Assembly (NCBI GenBank): GCA_026984035.1
Contig: JALSSW010000176.1
Coordinates: forward strand, 1 to 35,473
Direction of reading: 5' to 3'
Source of the DNA: Planctomycetota bacterium
Lineage (GTDB): Bacteria > Planctomycetota > UBA1135 > GCA-002748355
DNA: 35,473 bases
The position numbers and the translations under genes were made by a program. Below are positions 1-8,585 of this stretch, in pieces. The first letter of the stretch is position 1. The number at the start of each line of letters is the position of its first letter. The notes beneath the pieces are model-generated. The model saw only the letters and a program-made list of their open reading frames with translations, had not been told where the DNA came from and did not search any database.

Positions 1-2851
1 GCACCTCGATTCCCGGGGGGAGATCGAGTCCTGCCATTGCTTCTTCGACCTGCTGTTGCACACTGGACATGGCGAGTCCTTGGACCTGTCCGGAGACCGT
101 TGCTCCCCTGCGACCCCCGAGCCTTCTGACTTCGGAGGGTCCTTCTCGCAGACTTAGATCCGCTACAGTGGAGAGCAAAACAGGCGCCATTCCCTTGGGA
201 GAGATGTTGAGATTGCGCAGGCTCTGGATGCCTTGGATCTGCTCCGGATCCAGGCGCACTCGGACATCGATCTTTTTATCCCGTTCGCTGAAACGGGTGG
301 GAATCTCTCCTTGGACGCGGGCAGCCAAGCCTTTTGCCGCCGTGGCGATGTCGATTCCGGACCTGGCGAGTTGTTCGCGATCAAAGCGTATGCGTACTTC
401 GGTATTTCCTCGAGCCAAAGTGCTGCGGATATCGCTCAGGTTCGGAATGCCTTGAAGTCGAACCATGACCCGATCCGCAGCCTGGCGAAGCGCAAGGAGG
501 TTGAAGCCGAGGACTTCCACGGAGATCGGTTGTCGATACGTGAAGATGGAGGGGTTTTGAAAACGGTAGTTCTGGATCTTTGGTTCTTCATCCAAGATTT
601 TTCGGCAGAGAGTCTTCACCCTCATTTCCTCCCGGGCTTGATCCCGGTTGGGGGCGAGAACAACACGTAGCCGAGCAGAATGTCTCCCTTCTTCGGATCC
701 ACGCAGTTCATCCGCTGCGACTCCCGAGGTCAGGAAGGTGCGGGCGACTCCCTTGAGTTTTGCAATTTTTGCTTCGAGAGGTTGGACGATTCGATCGGTG
801 GTCTTTACGTCTACATCTCGAGGGAGGAAAACTTGGACTTCGAATTCACCTTGATGTACTTCGGGAAGGACTTCGGAACCCAGAGACCGAGCATTCTGCA
901 CAGAAAGGAAAAGGAGCAGGATGCTGGCAAGCAGGATCGGAACACGCAGGCGCAATGCGGCCCGCAGGATGGGGGGATAGGCCCTTTCAACTTTTTGCCA
1001 AAGCCATTGGAAAGCCAAGAGGGGGAAGGCAACGCTGATCTTGAAAAGCCCAACCGCCCCTTGGATACAAAGGTGGCCCAAGCGCAAGAAGGGCAGGCTC
1101 ATCCCTTTTACAAGGCGTCCTAAACGAGTCTTGGGAGGAGGAACCGGAAGATGGCCTGGGGTTTCCCCGCCTCCTTTGGCTGCATAGACAGGTAACAAAA
1201 AGAGGGCGACAGCCAGGGATGCCAGAAGGGAAAACACGACCGCAAGAGCTTGGTCCTTGAATAGCTGCCCCGAGATCCCTTCCACAAATACGATGGGCAT
1301 GAAGACCGCAACCGTTGTCAAAGTGGAGGCTGTTACGGCATTGGCAACCTCTCGAGTTCCCCGCAAGGCTGCGTCGCGGATTGTGTCCCCCTCCTCGCGG
1401 CAGCGCTGAATGGATTCGAGAACCACGATGGATGTGTCTACTAACATGCCGATCCCGAGTGCCAGTCCACCCAGGGACATGAGGTTTAGGGATACTCCCT
1501 CCAGGTAAAGCGGTGCAAAGGTCAGGATCAGGGATACCGGGATGGCCAAGCCGATCAGGACCGTGGTCCGGAAGGAGCGAAGAAACAAAAAGAGAATGAG
1601 GATGGCGAGGACCCCCCCAATAAGAGCCGAACTCTTTACTTCGGAGATGGAATTGCTGATATATCTCGAGGGATCGCTCAGGAGTTTCAGCTGCAGGTCC
1701 TTAGGTAAGCGAAAGGCAATGTAATCAGGGGGAAGATCTTTTTTTCCAAAACCCCTTCCGTGTGGGCCGCCATGTTTTTTTTCTGCAGCCTGGACCGTCG
1801 TCTTTTTTTTCTTCTCCTTTTTGTGTGTGCCCTCTTGGGCTGCGAAAAACCCTGCCTCCTTTTTCCTTTTTTTTTCTAAATAAGCTTGGCCTGCACGCCG
1901 TTGTTTGGTGGTTCCAAGAACTTGGTTTTTAACACGATCTGCAAGAGAGACCAGGTTTGCGTCAGCCTCCTTGAAGACCTCGATCAGGACGCAGGGTTTC
2001 CCGTTGATCCTGGTAATGACGTTTTTTTCTTTGATGGACTCACGGATGTTTCCGACATCTTTGAGATAGATATTGACGTTCCCCCGACGCTCCAGGACCA
2101 AGTTTTCGATTTCCTGCAAGCTGCGGTATTCGTTGAGGGCTCTGACGAGATACTCGGTCTGCCCTTCTTCGAGAAGGCCTGCGGAGGAGTTGAGGTTCTC
2201 GGCGCCGATGCGTTGGGCAATCGTGTTGACGTCCAATTGCAGGGCTTGGAGGCGAACCGGGTCCAGTGCGACAAGGACTTCTCGCTCATCACCACCCTTC
2301 ACCTTGACCGCAGCAACTCCCTCGATTTCTCCGATTTCGCGTTCGAGCTCATCTTCAGCGATTTCCCTTAGGATGGCAGGGCTTCGATGCCCGCTGAGTC
2401 CGAAGACAAGGGTGGGATCCAGGCTGGGATCGTAACGAAGGATTAATGGTTTTCCTGCGTCGCTGGGCAGAAACACACGGTCGAGTTTTTCGCGGATGTC
2501 ACTGACCGCATGAATCATGGGTGTCCCCCATTCGAACTCAATGAGGACATCGGATTGGCCGGTGCGTGATATCGTAGTCGTACGGACGACCTTTCCCAAG
2601 ACGGAGACCGCTTCCCGAATGGGTTCGGAGATGCGGTCGTCCAGGTCCTCGGGGCTTGCGCCTTCCCATGTGGTCCGAATGGTCACGGTCGGATAGCTGA
2701 GGTTTGGGAGGAGTTGCACCGGGAGCCGGGCATAACCCACGAATCCAAGGACGATCAGCGCAATGGCAATCATGGTAACGCCCACCGGCCGGGCAATGGC
2801 GAGGGCGATGAGGCCCCTCGGCCTCTCGTTCTGTGGGGAGGGGAGGGTCAT
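1..2851 (-). CDS. RND-family efflux pump inner-membrane subunit (HAE1/AcrB-like), 3' partial
   Basis: Proton-driven inner-membrane pump that exports drugs, lipids or other hydrophobic compounds with a periplasmic adaptor and an outer-membrane channel. The ATG at 2849-2851 lies just after the adaptor stop codon (2856-2858), so the two genes form one operon. The frame is open to the left edge: about 950 residues are present and roughly 100-200 C-terminal residues are missing. Family signs are TM1 with IARPVGVTMI, then LPVQLLPNLSYP and WEGASPEDL (porter start), TM2 near residue 400 with GVLAILILFLFLRSF, and TM4 with GMLVDTSIVVLES. The second Asp of the usual TM4 pair is Thr here; Asn is common at this place in relatives. 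Unusual: a Lys-rich insertion at about residues 311-372, just before TM2, where relatives have a short linker. The substrate cannot be told from sequence. Confidence 0.93.
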   Translation of the reverse strand, partial: MTLPSPQNERPRGLIALAIARPVGVTMIAIALIVLGFVGYARLPVQLLPNLSYPTVTIRTTWEGASPEDLDDRISEPIREAVSVLGKVVRTTTISRTGQSDVLIEFEWGTPMIHAVSDIREKLDRVFLPSDAGKPLILRYDPSLDPTLVFGLSGHRSPAILREIAEDELEREIGEIEGVAAVKVKGGDEREVLVALDPVRLQALQLDVNTIAQRIGAENLNSSAGLLEEGQTEYLVRALNEYRSLQEIENLVLERRGNVNIYLKDVGNIRESIKEKNVITRINGKPCVLIEVFKEADANLVSLADRVKNQVLGTTKQRRAGQAYLEKKRKKEAGFFAAQEGTHKKEKKKKTTVQAAEKKHGGPHGRGFGKKDLPPDYIAFRLPKDLQLKLLSDPSRYISNSISEVKSSALIGGVLAILILFLFLRSFRTTVLIGLAIPVSLILTFAPLYLEGVSLNLMSLGGLALGIGMLVDTSIVVLESIQRCREEGDTIRDAALRGTREVANAVTASTLTTVAVFMPIVFVEGISGQLFKDQALAVVFSLLASLAVALFLLPVYAAKGGGETPGHLPVPPPKTRLGRLVKGMSLPFLRLGHLCIQGAVGLFKISVAFPLLAFQWLWQKVERAYPPILRAALRLRVPILLASILLLFLSVQNARSLGSEVLPEVHQGEFEVQVFLPRDVDVKTTDRIVQPLEAKIAKLKGVARTFLTSGVAADELRGSEEGRHSARLRVVLAPNRDQAREEMRVKTLCRKILDEEPKIQNYRFQNPSIFTYRQPISVEVLGFNLLALRQAADRVMVRLQGIPNLSDIRSTLARGNTEVRIRFDREQLARSGIDIATAAKGLAARVQGEIPTRFSERDKKIDVRVRLDPEQIQGIQSLRNLNISPKGMAPVLLSTVADLSLREGPSEVRRLGGRRGATVSGQVQGLAMSSVQQQVEEAMAGLDLPPGIEV
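1736..1921 (-). other. Lys-rich insertion inside the RND pump (residues ~311-372)
   Basis: Reading the pump frame through this stretch gives about 62 residues with 15 Lys plus several Arg and His and little hydrophobic character. It sits between the last porter-domain helix (EADANLVSLADRVKNQ) and the conserved approach to TM2 (LPPDYIAF...SDPSRYISNSI). The coding strand carries A-runs of 8-9 bases. I counted through them and the frame stays open, so the insertion is in frame as given. Confidence 0.8.
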
Positions 2852-2855
2852 CTGT

Positions 2856-4169
2856 TCAGTTGTCCTTGTTCTGGGAAGCTGCCGCGGCTGGCTTGGAAGG
2901 TTTTTCCTTGGGATGACCGGGAGCCTTTTCCTTGATACGAATTGGCTGTCCGTCATGAAGCCCCTTTTGCCCCGCTACGATCAAAAGGTCTCCAAAGGCG
3001 AAGTTGCCTAAGCCCGGCATTTTTTGAACATTCCTCGCCTGGACCTTGTCGGATGCCTCGATTCCAAGCTCGATTTTGATTCTCTTTGCTTTGCCCTCCC
3101 GAGCCACAAAGGCAAAGCCGCGGTCCCCGTCCCAAATAATGGATTCCTTGGGGATGAGTAAGGCTTTGTTGGCCCGACCTGTAAGGATCCAAGCGCGGTA
3201 AAACATTCCTGCGCGCACTCGTTTTTTAGGGTCTTTTAGGCTTACCCGTGCACGGAAATTCCCGGTCGTTGTGTCTACATCGGGAGAGATCCACTCGATC
3301 CTCCCTGAGATTCGGGCTCCTTCAAAATGGTCAAACTCAAAGAGAACCGGCATTCCGATTCGGATCAACTCCAATTCGTTTTGGGGTCTTGAGATGTAGG
3401 TGACAAGGTGGCTTTCGTCGAGAATCTTACCCACCACCGTTTGCGCGGGAACCCATTCTCCACCTTTGATGTCCAGCTTGGAGATGGTGCCCTTAAAGGG
3501 AGCTCGAATGCAGTAATCCTCCAGCTTTCGCCTTTCGAGCAGAGTTGCAACCTTGGCGGATTGGACAGATGTTTTTGCTTTTTCTAAGCCGATTTGAGCC
3601 TTTTCGAGAGCGGCCTTTGCAAGCTCGAGATTGCTCTTGGCCTGATCATAGGCGAGAAGGGTATCCTCCAGTTCTTTCCGGGAACGCACGCCTTCCTTCA
3701 CCCCCTGGCGGACCCGCTCCAACTCGCGGCCAGCCTGATCAAAATCAAGTTTCGCTTGCTTGATCTTGCGTTCGTTCTCCCGCACGGAAAGAACGGCCTC
3801 TCTCTCCTGGTCCTTCGCCTCCTTTTCTTTGATTTTTGAGGCTTCGACGTTGAGCTTTGCTTGTCGGTCGTCGAACTGAGCGATGAGAGCTCCTTTTTCC
3901 ACATGGGACCCTTCGTGGACCGGGACCTCCACAACTTGTCCCGTCACAAGGCTTCGGATGTCGGCCTTTCGAAAGGATTCGACAAGGCCCGTGCAAGGCA
4001 GCTTCTCCTCAATGGCTTCGGGGAGGAGCTTTTGGACTTGAACGAGACGAAGTTTTTCGGGTTTGGAAGTTTTGGTCTTCCCCTCCACAGGACTGCCCGA
4101 GCTTCGGCTGCAGGATGGAAGAAGGAGGGCCGTCAAAAAAAGAAAGGAAAGAGCGGGGCTTGCAGTCAT
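2856..4169 (-). CDS. RND efflux periplasmic adaptor lipoprotein (HlyD/MFP family)
   Basis: Membrane-fusion protein that bridges the RND pump to an outer-membrane channel. It has 437 residues. The N-terminus is a lipoprotein signal: a hydrophobic stretch ending in a lipobox with Cys20 (LLPSC), so the mature protein should be lipid-anchored. Then follow a split lipoyl/barrel-sandwich half (RSLVTGQVVEVPVHEGSHVEKG, about residues 70-95), a long charged helical hairpin rich in Glu/Lys/Ala (about 105-215), the second lipoyl half (RAPFKGTISKLDIKGGEWV, about 220-240) and beta-barrel regions to the C-terminus. It is first in an operon with the pump, whose start lies 4 bp after this stop. No TolC-like gene is visible in the window; it may be elsewhere. 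The divergent gene is moeA, with repeats in the shared upstream region. Confidence 0.93.
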   Translation of the reverse strand: MTASPALSFLFLTALLLPSCSRSSGSPVEGKTKTSKPEKLRLVQVQKLLPEAIEEKLPCTGLVESFRKADIRSLVTGQVVEVPVHEGSHVEKGALIAQFDDRQAKLNVEASKIKEKEAKDQEREAVLSVRENERKIKQAKLDFDQAGRELERVRQGVKEGVRSRKELEDTLLAYDQAKSNLELAKAALEKAQIGLEKAKTSVQSAKVATLLERRKLEDYCIRAPFKGTISKLDIKGGEWVPAQTVVGKILDESHLVTYISRPQNELELIRIGMPVLFEFDHFEGARISGRIEWISPDVDTTTGNFRARVSLKDPKKRVRAGMFYRAWILTGRANKALLIPKESIIWDGDRGFAFVAREGKAKRIKIELGIEASDKVQARNVQKMPGLGNFAFGDLLIVAGQKGLHDGQPIRIKEKAPGHPKEKPSKPAAAASQNKDN

Positions 4170-4241
4170 ACAGTTCCTGTTTCAACAAATTTTTGGAGGG
4201 AATCCCTTTGGGCGAGTCCAATCATGTGATCTCGCATGAAT

Positions 4242-4277
4242 ATGAACCATCTCATGAACCATTTCATGAACAATGTC
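4242..4277. repeat. Three 12-bp tandem direct repeats in the adaptor/moeA intergenic region
   Basis: Three consecutive 12-mers read atgaaccatctc, atgaaccatttc and atgaacaatgtc; the first two differ at one base. They lie 73-108 bp upstream of the adaptor start (minus strand) and about 125-160 bp upstream of moeA. This could be a regulator-binding array for the efflux operon, or chance low complexity. Confidence 0.6.
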
Positions 4278-4401
4278 GCTACAGATAGGGGATCAGAGTG
4301 TAGCAAAATGTCAAAGAGCACGAACTTACGGCTTTTGAAGGAAGAATTGCGAAAAAAGGTTTCGTCTTTCTTGGAAAGGGTCTTTCTCTATATTTAAGGG
4401 C

Positions 4402-5658
4402 ATGTCCTCAAAGAGAGAATCCCAGAAGCGTCCAATGATTTCCCTGATGGAGGCCCGCAAAAAGGTTTTAGAGGATTTGCGGGAATTTGAGCCCCAAGTG
4501 GGGGAACTGGCTTTGGAAGAAGTCAGTGGGAGGTTTTTGGCAGAGAGTCTGGCCGTGCCGGCGGATTACCCAGCTTTTGACAATTCTGCGATGGATGGAT
4601 TTGCCCTTCGTGCGGCCGATTTGGCTGCATCGGACTCTTTGCTTCTCGCCGGGGAGAGTCTGGCGGGGCATCCTTCGGAGACCGTTTTGGAGAAGGGAAC
4701 TTGCCAGCGGGTGATGACCGGAGGAGTCATTCCCGAGGGGGCGGATGCTGTTGTGCCTGTAGAACATACCAGCGGGTTCGAGGCGGATGCAGAAGGGAGG
4801 ATCCATTTTGACAAGAAGCCTTCCCCCGGAGCAAATGTTCGAAAGCGTGGAGAGATTCGGAAAAAAGGTGATGAGAGCCTGCCAAAGGGGACGCAAATCC
4901 GGCCTGTTCAATTGGCAATTCTTGCCCATGAGGGTCTTGCAAAAGTAAAAGTTGCTCGTCGTCCACGGGTGGCCATTTTGCCGACGGGCGATGAAATCAT
5001 CGAGGTGGATCAAGAACCGGAATTGGGCCAGGTGCGAAACTGCAATAGCTATGCGCTGACGGGGATGGCGCGGGCCTTGGGGGCGGAGGTGGTGCAACTC
5101 AAGGTTGCTGGGGACAGCGCAGAGACTTTGGAGGAGCGAATGGCCAAAGCTCTGCATTCCTTTGATCTCGTCTGCACGATCGGGGGAGTGTCGATGGGAA
5201 GCAAAGATTTGGTTCGGCCTTGTTTCGAGGACCTCGGTGGCGAGTCGCTGATCCATTCGATTCGGATTAAGCCGGGGAAGCCGACCTTCTTTGGACTCTT
5301 ACAAAAGGGTGGCCGGACGGCTCGTCTTCTCGGGCTTCCGGGAAACCCGGGGAGTGCTTTGACCATCTTTGGTCTCCTGGGGGCTCCCCTGCTGAAACGA
5401 ATGCAGGGGGTTCCCGAGGAGGAATGTTTGAGAACCCAGAAGGCCGCACTTTGGTTTTCCAAGGTTCGACCGAATTGGCGGGCACAAGCGCTCCCCGGCC
5501 GCTTGCGGCCCAGGCTCGATGGTTTGGTGGTCGAACACCTGCGCCAGGTGAATTCCGCGGATTTCTATTCCTTCTTGGAAGCCGATGCTCTGATTTTGGT
5601 GCGGGAAGAACAGGCTCCGAGGGATGGGGATTTGGTTGAGTGGATTCCCTTACCTTAA
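4402..5658 (+). CDS. moeA: Molybdopterin molybdenumtransferase MoeA
   Basis: Inserts molybdate into adenylylated molybdopterin in the last step of molybdenum cofactor synthesis; cytoplasmic. It has 418 residues, the normal family length. Diagnostic motifs are PAFDNSAMDGFALR (about residues 58-71), a GAD-VVPVE segment near 115-120, LPTGDEII, NSYALTGM, TIGGVSMGSKDL (molybdopterin-binding MoCF domain) and IRIKPGKPTFFGLL followed by LLGLPGNPGSAL. The ATG at 4402 has only a weak, very close aaggg. A TATATT at 4389-4394 would place transcription almost at the start codon, so a leaderless message is possible. The ATG at 4438 (MISLMEA) is an alternative start. The gene overlaps the start of lnt. No other cofactor genes are in the window. 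Confidence 0.96.
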   Translation: MSSKRESQKRPMISLMEARKKVLEDLREFEPQVGELALEEVSGRFLAESLAVPADYPAFDNSAMDGFALRAADLAASDSLLLAGESLAGHPSETVLEKGTCQRVMTGGVIPEGADAVVPVEHTSGFEADAEGRIHFDKKPSPGANVRKRGEIRKKGDESLPKGTQIRPVQLAILAHEGLAKVKVARRPRVAILPTGDEIIEVDQEPELGQVRNCNSYALTGMARALGAEVVQLKVAGDSAETLEERMAKALHSFDLVCTIGGVSMGSKDLVRPCFEDLGGESLIHSIRIKPGKPTFFGLLQKGGRTARLLGLPGNPGSALTIFGLLGAPLLKRMQGVPEEECLRTQKAALWFSKVRPNWRAQALPGRLRPRLDGLVVEHLRQVNSADFYSFLEADALILVREEQAPRDGDLVEWIPLP

Positions 5659-7289
5659 AGGCGGATAAGGAGAAGCAGAGCGGAGGGGATCGCCGGCTTG
5701 GGGAGGGAGGTCGGCAAGCCACGGGCATGGTTCTTTTGGGAGGGCTCCTTTTAGCCCTTGCGAGTCCTCCAGGAGTTTTCCCCTGGGCAGGGCTTTTGGT
5801 TTTCCCTGGCTTGGGGTTTCTCTTTTCGGGGCTTCAAAAGAGGGTGTCCCTTTTGCCCATGTATGCTGCGGGCTTCTTGTTCTTTGCCTGGATTGCTTGG
5901 TCTCTTCGATTTGTGAGCTTCCCGGGCTACTTGGCCATTCCTCTGTTGGGGGGGTGGTATTTTGTTCTCCTGGCCCTTGCCTTTCGGGCTTGGGCCGGGC
6001 ACTTGTTCCCCAGGCCCCTTCTCTTTGGATTTTTGTGGATGGGGATGGAATATGTTCGGGGGCATGCTCCGGGGATCCCCTATCCTCTTGCTCAGGTTTC
6101 ACATTCCTTAGCGGAGTTTCCCTGGTTTCGAAGTTTCGCGACCTTCGGTGGAGAGGCAGGGTTGGGCGGGGTGCTGGCCCTTTGCGCAGCTCTTGGGGTC
6201 TCGGTCTTATGGGGACGAAAGCGTTTGCTTTCAGTCTTAGCTCTCTCGGGTCTCATCGGGATTTTTTGGGGGTCTTGGATTTTTGTCGAGGCTGCCAGCC
6301 ATTCGGCTCCCCAAGCGAGGGTTGCTCTTTGCCAAGTGCCCCAGCCGATGTATCCCGATCAGCCGGGTTTTCGAAAGTTCCAGGATCTTCGACAGCGGAT
6401 CCAGGCCTTGGCTTCCTTTTTCCAGCGGCACCGAAAGGAGTGGGCAGGCTGCGATTTGCTTGTTTTCCCTGAATCCCTCTTTCCCTTCACTCTGAGGTTG
6501 GGGAAGGACGAAGGGGTGGCCCAGTCCTTGATCCAAAGGCTGGATCCCGGGGTTCCTCTTCTCATCGGAGCGGGAGTGCTGGGCAAGGGCACTCTTCCGG
6601 ATGCCCGCTTTCCTCCACACTACAACTGTGGGCTGCTCTTTTCGCCTGAGGGGAAGATCCTGGGCAGGGTCACCAAGCGCTGGCTTGTTCCTCTGGGGGA
6701 GACCCTTCCGGGGATGTCCCTGCTTTCCCCCAAGGCCCGGGATGCTGTCCTGGGAACCCTTGCGGGCTGGTTCGGTCCCTTTGTGCCATCGTTAGTCCCC
6801 GGAAACCGTCCTGGGGTTTTGAGGCTTTCCGGGAGGGGATGGCCCGAAGATGCCCTCCCTTTCCTGGTGGCGATTTGTTTTGAAAATGCCTTCCCTGAGG
6901 CTTTTCAGTGGGATGGAACTTCGCCCGATTTTGGAGTGGTTCTCTCCAACGAGGCTTGGTACCGGGGGGGGGCGACTCTGGACCAAATGTTGGCCCTTTC
7001 CCGGATCCGGGCCTTAGAGACAAGGATGCCCATCCTTCGTTCCACGATCGATGGCTGGACGGCATGGATCCGGGAGGATGGCAGCTTGGGGGGCAGTTTG
7101 CCGCTTGGGGAAGAAGGGGTCCTTGTTGCAGATCTTCCCTTGGGCAAAGAGAGTGGGGCGAGGTTTTTGTTGGGGCTATGGTTGGGGCCATGGCTTGGGC
7201 GTTTTGGGCTTGGGATCCTTCTGCTGGGACTCTTCCTACAGGGAGTGGAGGCAAGAAAAGGCAGGCGAACAAGAGGGGCCGGGGCTTGA
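5640..7289 (+). CDS. lnt: Apolipoprotein N-acyltransferase Lnt
   Basis: Adds the third acyl chain to the N-terminal Cys of lipoproteins in the inner membrane. It has 549 residues from the GTG at 5640, which overlaps the moeA end by 19 bp. The ATG at 5727 (MVLLGG), preceded by a GGGAGGG stretch, is a plausible shorter start. About the first 240 residues are hydrophobic helices, followed by a nitrilase-like periplasmic domain and a final TM segment near 515-540. The catalytic triad is visible: Glu in LLVFPESLFP, Lys in RVTKRWLVPLGE and Cys in LVAICFENAFPE. LSNEAWYRGGATLDQ and RIRALETRMPILRSTIDG match the conserved end of the domain. The Cys motif reads CFEN rather than the common CYE. Confidence 0.94.
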   Translation: MDSLTLKADKEKQSGGDRRLGEGGRQATGMVLLGGLLLALASPPGVFPWAGLLVFPGLGFLFSGLQKRVSLLPMYAAGFLFFAWIAWSLRFVSFPGYLAIPLLGGWYFVLLALAFRAWAGHLFPRPLLFGFLWMGMEYVRGHAPGIPYPLAQVSHSLAEFPWFRSFATFGGEAGLGGVLALCAALGVSVLWGRKRLLSVLALSGLIGIFWGSWIFVEAASHSAPQARVALCQVPQPMYPDQPGFRKFQDLRQRIQALASFFQRHRKEWAGCDLLVFPESLFPFTLRLGKDEGVAQSLIQRLDPGVPLLIGAGVLGKGTLPDARFPPHYNCGLLFSPEGKILGRVTKRWLVPLGETLPGMSLLSPKARDAVLGTLAGWFGPFVPSLVPGNRPGVLRLSGRGWPEDALPFLVAICFENAFPEAFQWDGTSPDFGVVLSNEAWYRGGATLDQMLALSRIRALETRMPILRSTIDGWTAWIREDGSLGGSLPLGEEGVLVADLPLGKESGARFLLGLWLGPWLGRFGLGILLLGLFLQGVEARKGRRTRGAGA

Positions 7290-7535
7290 AAAGGGGAAGG
7301 AGTTATTTTCCTTTGGGGGCAAAGCGCTTCTTGACCCTTGTCCTGTAAGGAGTAAGATTTTTCTTTTCCGTCTTTGGCAGTCTGTCGGAGCCCCCCGTGG
7401 AGGCCTGATCGGAAGTTCTTTCGCAGTATGGTGCTTGGGAGGTTTTTTTCGCTTTCTTGGTCGTTCCGGGACAGTCGAACATGCCTTCTGCTTTGTTTTT
7501 TCCGCCCCGACAGATTTGGCGGGGTATGCTTGGTC

Positions 7536-7560
7536 GGGTTCGAGGTCCTCGGACCCATTT
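7536..7560 (+). terminator. Possible terminator hairpin after lnt
   Basis: The arms gggttcgag (7536-7544) and ctcggaccc (7548-7556) pair over 9 bp with one G-U, with a 3-nt loop and the short T-run attttg after it. It lies 247 bp after the lnt stop, so it could also belong to an unrecognised short RNA. The T-tail is weak. Confidence 0.4.
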
Positions 7561-7661
7561 TGAAGTGGTCGTATCCGCTTCACGAATCCCGACTCGGTGA
7601 CTCCGTGGTCATGTGAACCTTTTCATATGATTTTTTTTCGTAGAATCCGAATCGTAGTATT

Positions 7662-7684
7662 CGTTTGATTCCCCGTTTGATTCC
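7662..7684 (+). repeat. 11-bp direct repeat with 12-bp period in the leader of the 7715 gene
   Basis: cgtttgattcc occurs at 7662-7672 and again at 7674-7684, ending about 15 bp before the aaggag ribosome site at 7699-7704. It may be a regulator site or part of the leader RNA of a strongly expressed gene. Confidence 0.6.
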
Positions 7685-7714
7685 AACAGCCTAAGTCTAA
7701 GGAGACCCATAGAC

Positions 7715-8575
7715 ATGAGTCCGATCGGTCGCCTCTTTGTCGTCCTGAACCTGATCCTCGCCGGCGTGTTCGTCGGCTATTCCGGCTACTATCTGCACAA
7801 CGTTGACAGCTATAAAAAGCGGTTGACCGAGACGCAGAAGAAGATGAAATCCACCATCGAAGCGAAGGATTCGCAGATTGGTGAGCTGACATCCAAGCTA
7901 AATTCGGCCAAGGCCGACCTGAATACCAAGACTGCGCGTGTTTTCAGTCTGGAAAAGGCCGCCACCGCCAGTGAGGAAGAAATCAAGGACCTCAAGGCCC
8001 AAAATAGTAAGCTGAACGGCCGCCTCGCCAACATCGAGAGCAGCATGTCCAGCGTCGCAGATACTCTTGATAAAACCAGCAAACGCAACACAGAACTCGA
8101 AAAGCTCTATCTTGCCGCACGCGATGAAATGCAGAAGGCCAAAACCGAGCGCTCGGACATGGCCGACCGTCTTGCGGTTGCCGAGGCCGATGCCCGGAGC
8201 AAGGACAAGCGGATCGACTCCCTTGTTGCAGAAGTGCGCGAGAAGGCCGGAAGTATCCGGGATCTAGAGACGCGCATCTCCGTGGCGATGACCAAGGTTC
8301 CGGCTTTGGCCCAAATCCTCGCGGGTGCTGTCCCTGCCATTGATGGCCGTGTCGTGAACTACGACCCCAACCTACGCCTTGTGACCATTACGACTGGGAA
8401 GAATCAGGGGCCGGTGAAGAAGGGCTACTCCTTCTCCATCCATGATGGCAAAACCTACAAGGGTGAAGTCAGCATTATTGATGTGATGGAAGGCGCCGCT
8501 GTGGGGCGTGTCACCAGCCTTGTCCGCAATGCATCCATCCGTAAGGGTGATGCCGCCACAACCAAACTTCAATAG
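7715..8575 (+). CDS. Membrane-anchored coiled-coil protein of unknown function, probably highly expressed
   Basis: A 286-residue protein with no function I can name. Residues 7-28 form one TM helix (LFVVLNLILAGVFVGYSGYYL) preceded by Arg6, predicting the rest on the outer side of the membrane. Residues about 30-190 are strongly charged Glu/Lys/Asp/Arg heptad-like sequence, a long coiled coil. Residues about 205-286 look like a compact beta domain (GRVVNYDPNLRLVTITTG...GPVKKGYSFSIHDGKTYKGEV). The plan (TM, coiled coil, small beta domain) resembles MreC, but no MreC motif is clear; I associate such proteins with Planctomycetota. A strong aaggag (7699-7704) precedes the ATG. Codons are unusual here: Gly GGC/GGT, Arg CGC/CGT and Ala GCC dominate, while neighbours use GGG/GGA and CGA/CGG/AGG, as expected for a highly translated gene. 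It is followed within 10 bp by a tiny membrane protein gene. Confidence 0.93.
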   Translation: MSPIGRLFVVLNLILAGVFVGYSGYYLHNVDSYKKRLTETQKKMKSTIEAKDSQIGELTSKLNSAKADLNTKTARVFSLEKAATASEEEIKDLKAQNSKLNGRLANIESSMSSVADTLDKTSKRNTELEKLYLAARDEMQKAKTERSDMADRLAVAEADARSKDKRIDSLVAEVREKAGSIRDLETRISVAMTKVPALAQILAGAVPAIDGRVVNYDPNLRLVTITTGKNQGPVKKGYSFSIHDGKTYKGEVSIIDVMEGAAVGRVTSLVRNASIRKGDAATTKLQ

Positions 8576-8585
8576 GAGGTGAAGC

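Larger units (their letters stand above)
7290..7714. other. 425-bp intergenic region upstream of the coiled-coil protein gene
   Basis: I see no convincing gene. The short open frames here are T/G-rich and lack ribosome sites or protein-like composition. The region holds a terminator-like hairpin at 7536-7556, a smaller hairpin (gaagtgg...ccgcttc) starting near 7562, and an 11-bp direct repeat just before the next gene. It likely contains the lnt terminator and the promoter and leader of the 7715 gene. Confidence 0.5.

Noticed and set aside
1886..2371. A 161-residue plus-strand open frame
   Set aside because: It is antisense to the clearly conserved RND pump frame.
6905..7558. A 217-residue minus-strand open frame
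   Set aside because: It is Pro/Arg/Ser-rich and antisense to lnt and the following spacer; a typical shadow frame in GC-rich DNA.
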